NCBI GenBank assembly: GCA_027488865.1
Contig: JAIYAU010000051.1
Location: 1 to 46,460, forward strand
Length of the DNA stretch: 46,460 bases
Direction: 5' to 3'
Origin: Cytophagaceae bacterium
GTDB lineage: Bacteria > Bacteroidota > Bacteroidia > Cytophagales > UBA9547
The translations under genes were made by a program, and so were the position numbers. Positions 44,973-46,460 of the stretch are shown here, one piece after another (position 1 is the first letter of the stretch; each line of letters starts with the position of its first letter). The notes below the pieces were generated by a model. The model made no database searches, was not told the origin of the DNA, and saw nothing but the letters and a program-made list of their open reading frames with translations.

Positions 44973-46460
44973 CTAATTATTTTTCACTGTTAAATTATAA
45001 CCAGACACCACCACATTGTTTGCCCCTCCCTTATTAGAAACAATTTCTAATAATTGCCAACCAGTAGGTATTACTCCTGTAATTTCTATGATATTACTAG
45101 AAGGTGTAGCGGTAGAAACTGTATTTACCTTTGTAACCACTGAATTTAATCTAAAACCAACAGAACCATTTACTCCACCATTTACATGTGCAAGAATTGA
45201 CCCAGATAGTTTTAATGTGCCTGCAGGAATATAAATCATGGTTTTTGCGATAACTACGTCTGTTGCATTGCCATTTGAAATAACACCAGCAAACGACTGA
45301 TTAGCCAGCATTTGCCCTCCAGCAGAAACATCTCCTACAACTTGGAAAGTTTTAGTACCAGTTGTAATTGTTGTATTTTGAGTAAGTGCACCACCTAGTT
45401 TCAGCGTATCTCCTGGAGAAGTAACTTTGGTAATCCCATTTGTAACCGTTGGATTAAAAATTAAACTTTTCTTATCTACCCAGTTCACTGTGCCAGTTCC
45501 TGTGGTGGTTAGTACTTTATTATTACCGCCGGATCTGATTTTTGTACTATCTACTGAATTTGGAGCTAGTTTGATGGCTGTAATACCAGCATCCTTTACT
45601 TGTAAAATATTCGCTGACGTCTCTATGGTGATACTATCCACTCTTGTTCTTACTTGATTGCCTGCGTTTACCAAGATACCACTTCCTGCAGTGTAGGTTT
45701 TACCTAAACTTGCTTTGTCAGCCCAGTTTACTGTTCCCACGCCTGTGGTAGTTAATACTTTGTTATTTCCACCCGACCTAAATTTTGTACTATCAACGGC
45801 ATTTGGGGCTAGTTTTATGGCTGTAATACCAGCGTCTTTTACTTGTAAAATGTTCGCTGACGTTTCTATAGTGATACTATCCACTCTTGTTCTTACTTGA
45901 TTGCCAGCATTGACCAAGATCCCGCTTCCGGCTGTGTAAGTTTTACCAAAACTTGCTTTGTCAGCCCAGTTCACTGTGCCTGTGCCTGTAGTAGTTAATA
46001 CTTTATTATTACCTCCCGACCTGATTTTTGTACTATCAACTGCATTTGGGGCTAGTTTGATGGCTGTAATACCTGCATCTTTTACTTGTAAAATGTTAGC
46101 TGACGTTTCTATGGTGATACTATCTACTCTAGTTCTTACTTGATTACCAGCATTTACCAAGATACCACTTCCTGCTGTGTAGGTTTTACCAAAACTTGCT
46201 TTATCAGCCCAGTTTACAGTGCCTGTACCAGTGGTTGTTAATACTTTGTTAATCCCTCCCGATCTTATTTTAGTACTGTCTACTGCACTAGTGGCTAGTT
46301 TGATGGCAGTAATACCAGCGTCTTTTACTTGTAAAATGTTCGCTGAAGTTTCTATGGTTATGCTATCTACCCTAGTTCTTACTTGATTGCCAGCATTGAC
46401 CAAGATACCACTTCCAGCTGTGTAGGTTTTACCAAAACTTGCTTTGTCAGCCCAGTTCAC
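44973..46460 (-). CDS. Large tandem-repeat surface or fibre-like protein, C-terminal part
   Basis: The frame is open to the right window edge, so the N-terminus is missing; 495 residues are visible. It contains four consecutive 81-residue repeats starting NWADKASFGKTYTAGSGI, each with DAGITAIKLA and AVDSTKIRSGG. This ItaIKLApnaVdsTKI pattern recalls the short repeats of phage tail fibres and bacterial stalk-like adhesins. After the last repeat comes NWVDKKSLIFNP and a ~165-residue Gly/Asn/Thr-rich end domain (GWQLLEIVSNKGG) without a T9SS sorting domain. It may be a trimeric fibre or surface adhesin; function is inferred from composition only. Confidence 0.75.
   Translation of the reverse strand: MNWADKASFGKTYTAGSGILVNAGNQVRTRVDSITIETSANILQVKDAGITAIKLATSAVDSTKIRSGGINKVLTTTGTGTVNWADKASFGKTYTAGSGILVNAGNQVRTRVDSITIETSANILQVKDAGITAIKLAPNAVDSTKIRSGGNNKVLTTTGTGTVNWADKASFGKTYTAGSGILVNAGNQVRTRVDSITIETSANILQVKDAGITAIKLAPNAVDSTKFRSGGNNKVLTTTGVGTVNWADKASLGKTYTAGSGILVNAGNQVRTRVDSITIETSANILQVKDAGITAIKLAPNSVDSTKIRSGGNNKVLTTTGTGTVNWVDKKSLIFNPTVTNGITKVTSPGDTLKLGGALTQNTTITTGTKTFQVVGDVSAGGQMLANQSFAGVISNGNATDVVIAKTMIYIPAGTLKLSGSILAHVNGGVNGSVGFRLNSVVTKVNTVSTATPSSNIIEITGVIPTGWQLLEIVSNKGGANNVVVSGYNLTVKNN
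45486..46457 (-). repeat. Four 243-bp tandem repeats in frame
   Basis: Units run 46457-46215, 46214-45972, 45971-45729 and 45728-45486, each exactly 243 bp (81 codons). Protein-level identity between units is very high, with changes at only a few sites (ATSAV/APNAV/APNSV, KI/KF, GGI/GGN, TGT/TGV), while many third positions differ. This indicates constraint on protein sequence after the units duplicated. More units probably continue beyond the right edge. Confidence 0.92.

Noticed and set aside
44683-44976. Plus-strand 97-codon open frame
   Set aside because: It is antisense to the transposase remnant, has no promoter or recognisable protein features, and is better explained as a shadow.
45486-46457. 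CRISPR array or non-coding satellite
   Set aside because: The repeats are 243 bp, contiguous and in an open reading frame with conserved protein sequence; there are no spacers.

Overview
The window looks like a chromosomal stretch of an AT-rich, polymer-degrading member of the Bacteroidota, probably a Cytophagales- or Chitinophagales-like soil or water bacterium; the genus cannot be fixed from the sequence. Three secreted proteins end in type IX secretion (T9SS) sorting domains. Several promoters fit the Bacteroidota pattern (TTTG at -33, TAnnTTTG at -7). Bacteroidota-type families such as DUF6428 and probably DUF6495 occur, and starts have A-rich leaders rather than Shine-Dalgarno sequences.

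Layout. 1-147: 5' end of an unidentified minus-strand gene. 483-7188: two large secreted glycanases on the minus strand (GH64-CBM6-GH5-CBM6-like, and GH5-CBM6-Ig-like-calcium-repeat). Divergent from them, 7353-9161 encodes a 7TMR-DISM-type membrane receptor fused to the zinc-ribbon and HTH half of an IS1595 transposase without its catalytic domain; this is the most unusual protein here. 9202-13630: a lipoprotein, gyrA and a DUF2071 gene. 13809-14937: an EamA transporter gene behind a complete-looking transcription attenuator with a 27-codon leader peptide carrying an Ala-Ala-Val-Val-Val-Ile run. 14934-22759: a minus-strand cell-envelope group (patatin/outer-membrane barrel, ABC exporter, AsnB-type amidotransferase, ArnT/GT39 glycosyltransferase). 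23061-25706: an Hpt/response-regulator pair, a degenerate DEAD-box protein and a small hypothetical protein.

26208-30642: GH3 beta-glucosidase, alpha/beta hydrolase, probable DUF6495 protein and a GH18 chitinase. 30981-34715: sbcC without an adjacent sbcD. 35020-36468: a compact arsenic operon (arsR, DUF6428, a 51-residue membrane protein, arsC) with its own promoter and palindromic operator but no efflux pump in the window. A secreted unknown (36732-38042) follows inside a segment bounded by 47-bp direct repeats; the right repeat is the 3' end of a pentameric ligand-gated channel gene (38144-39115), which is itself co-directional with an HtrA protease. 40708-44535: a nucleotidyltransferase-like/methyltransferase fusion, rnhB and a T9SS cargo protein. 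The right edge holds an IS1380-type transposase remnant and the C-terminal part of a large protein made of 81-residue tandem repeats.

Taken together, the GH64/GH5 and GH5 enzymes, GH3 and GH18 would break beta-glucans, cellulose-like glucans and chitin, a set consistent with attack on plant or fungal wall material. The DISM receptor next to the two glycanases is a plausible glycan sensor and regulator; that link is inference. No tRNA, rRNA or CRISPR array was seen.
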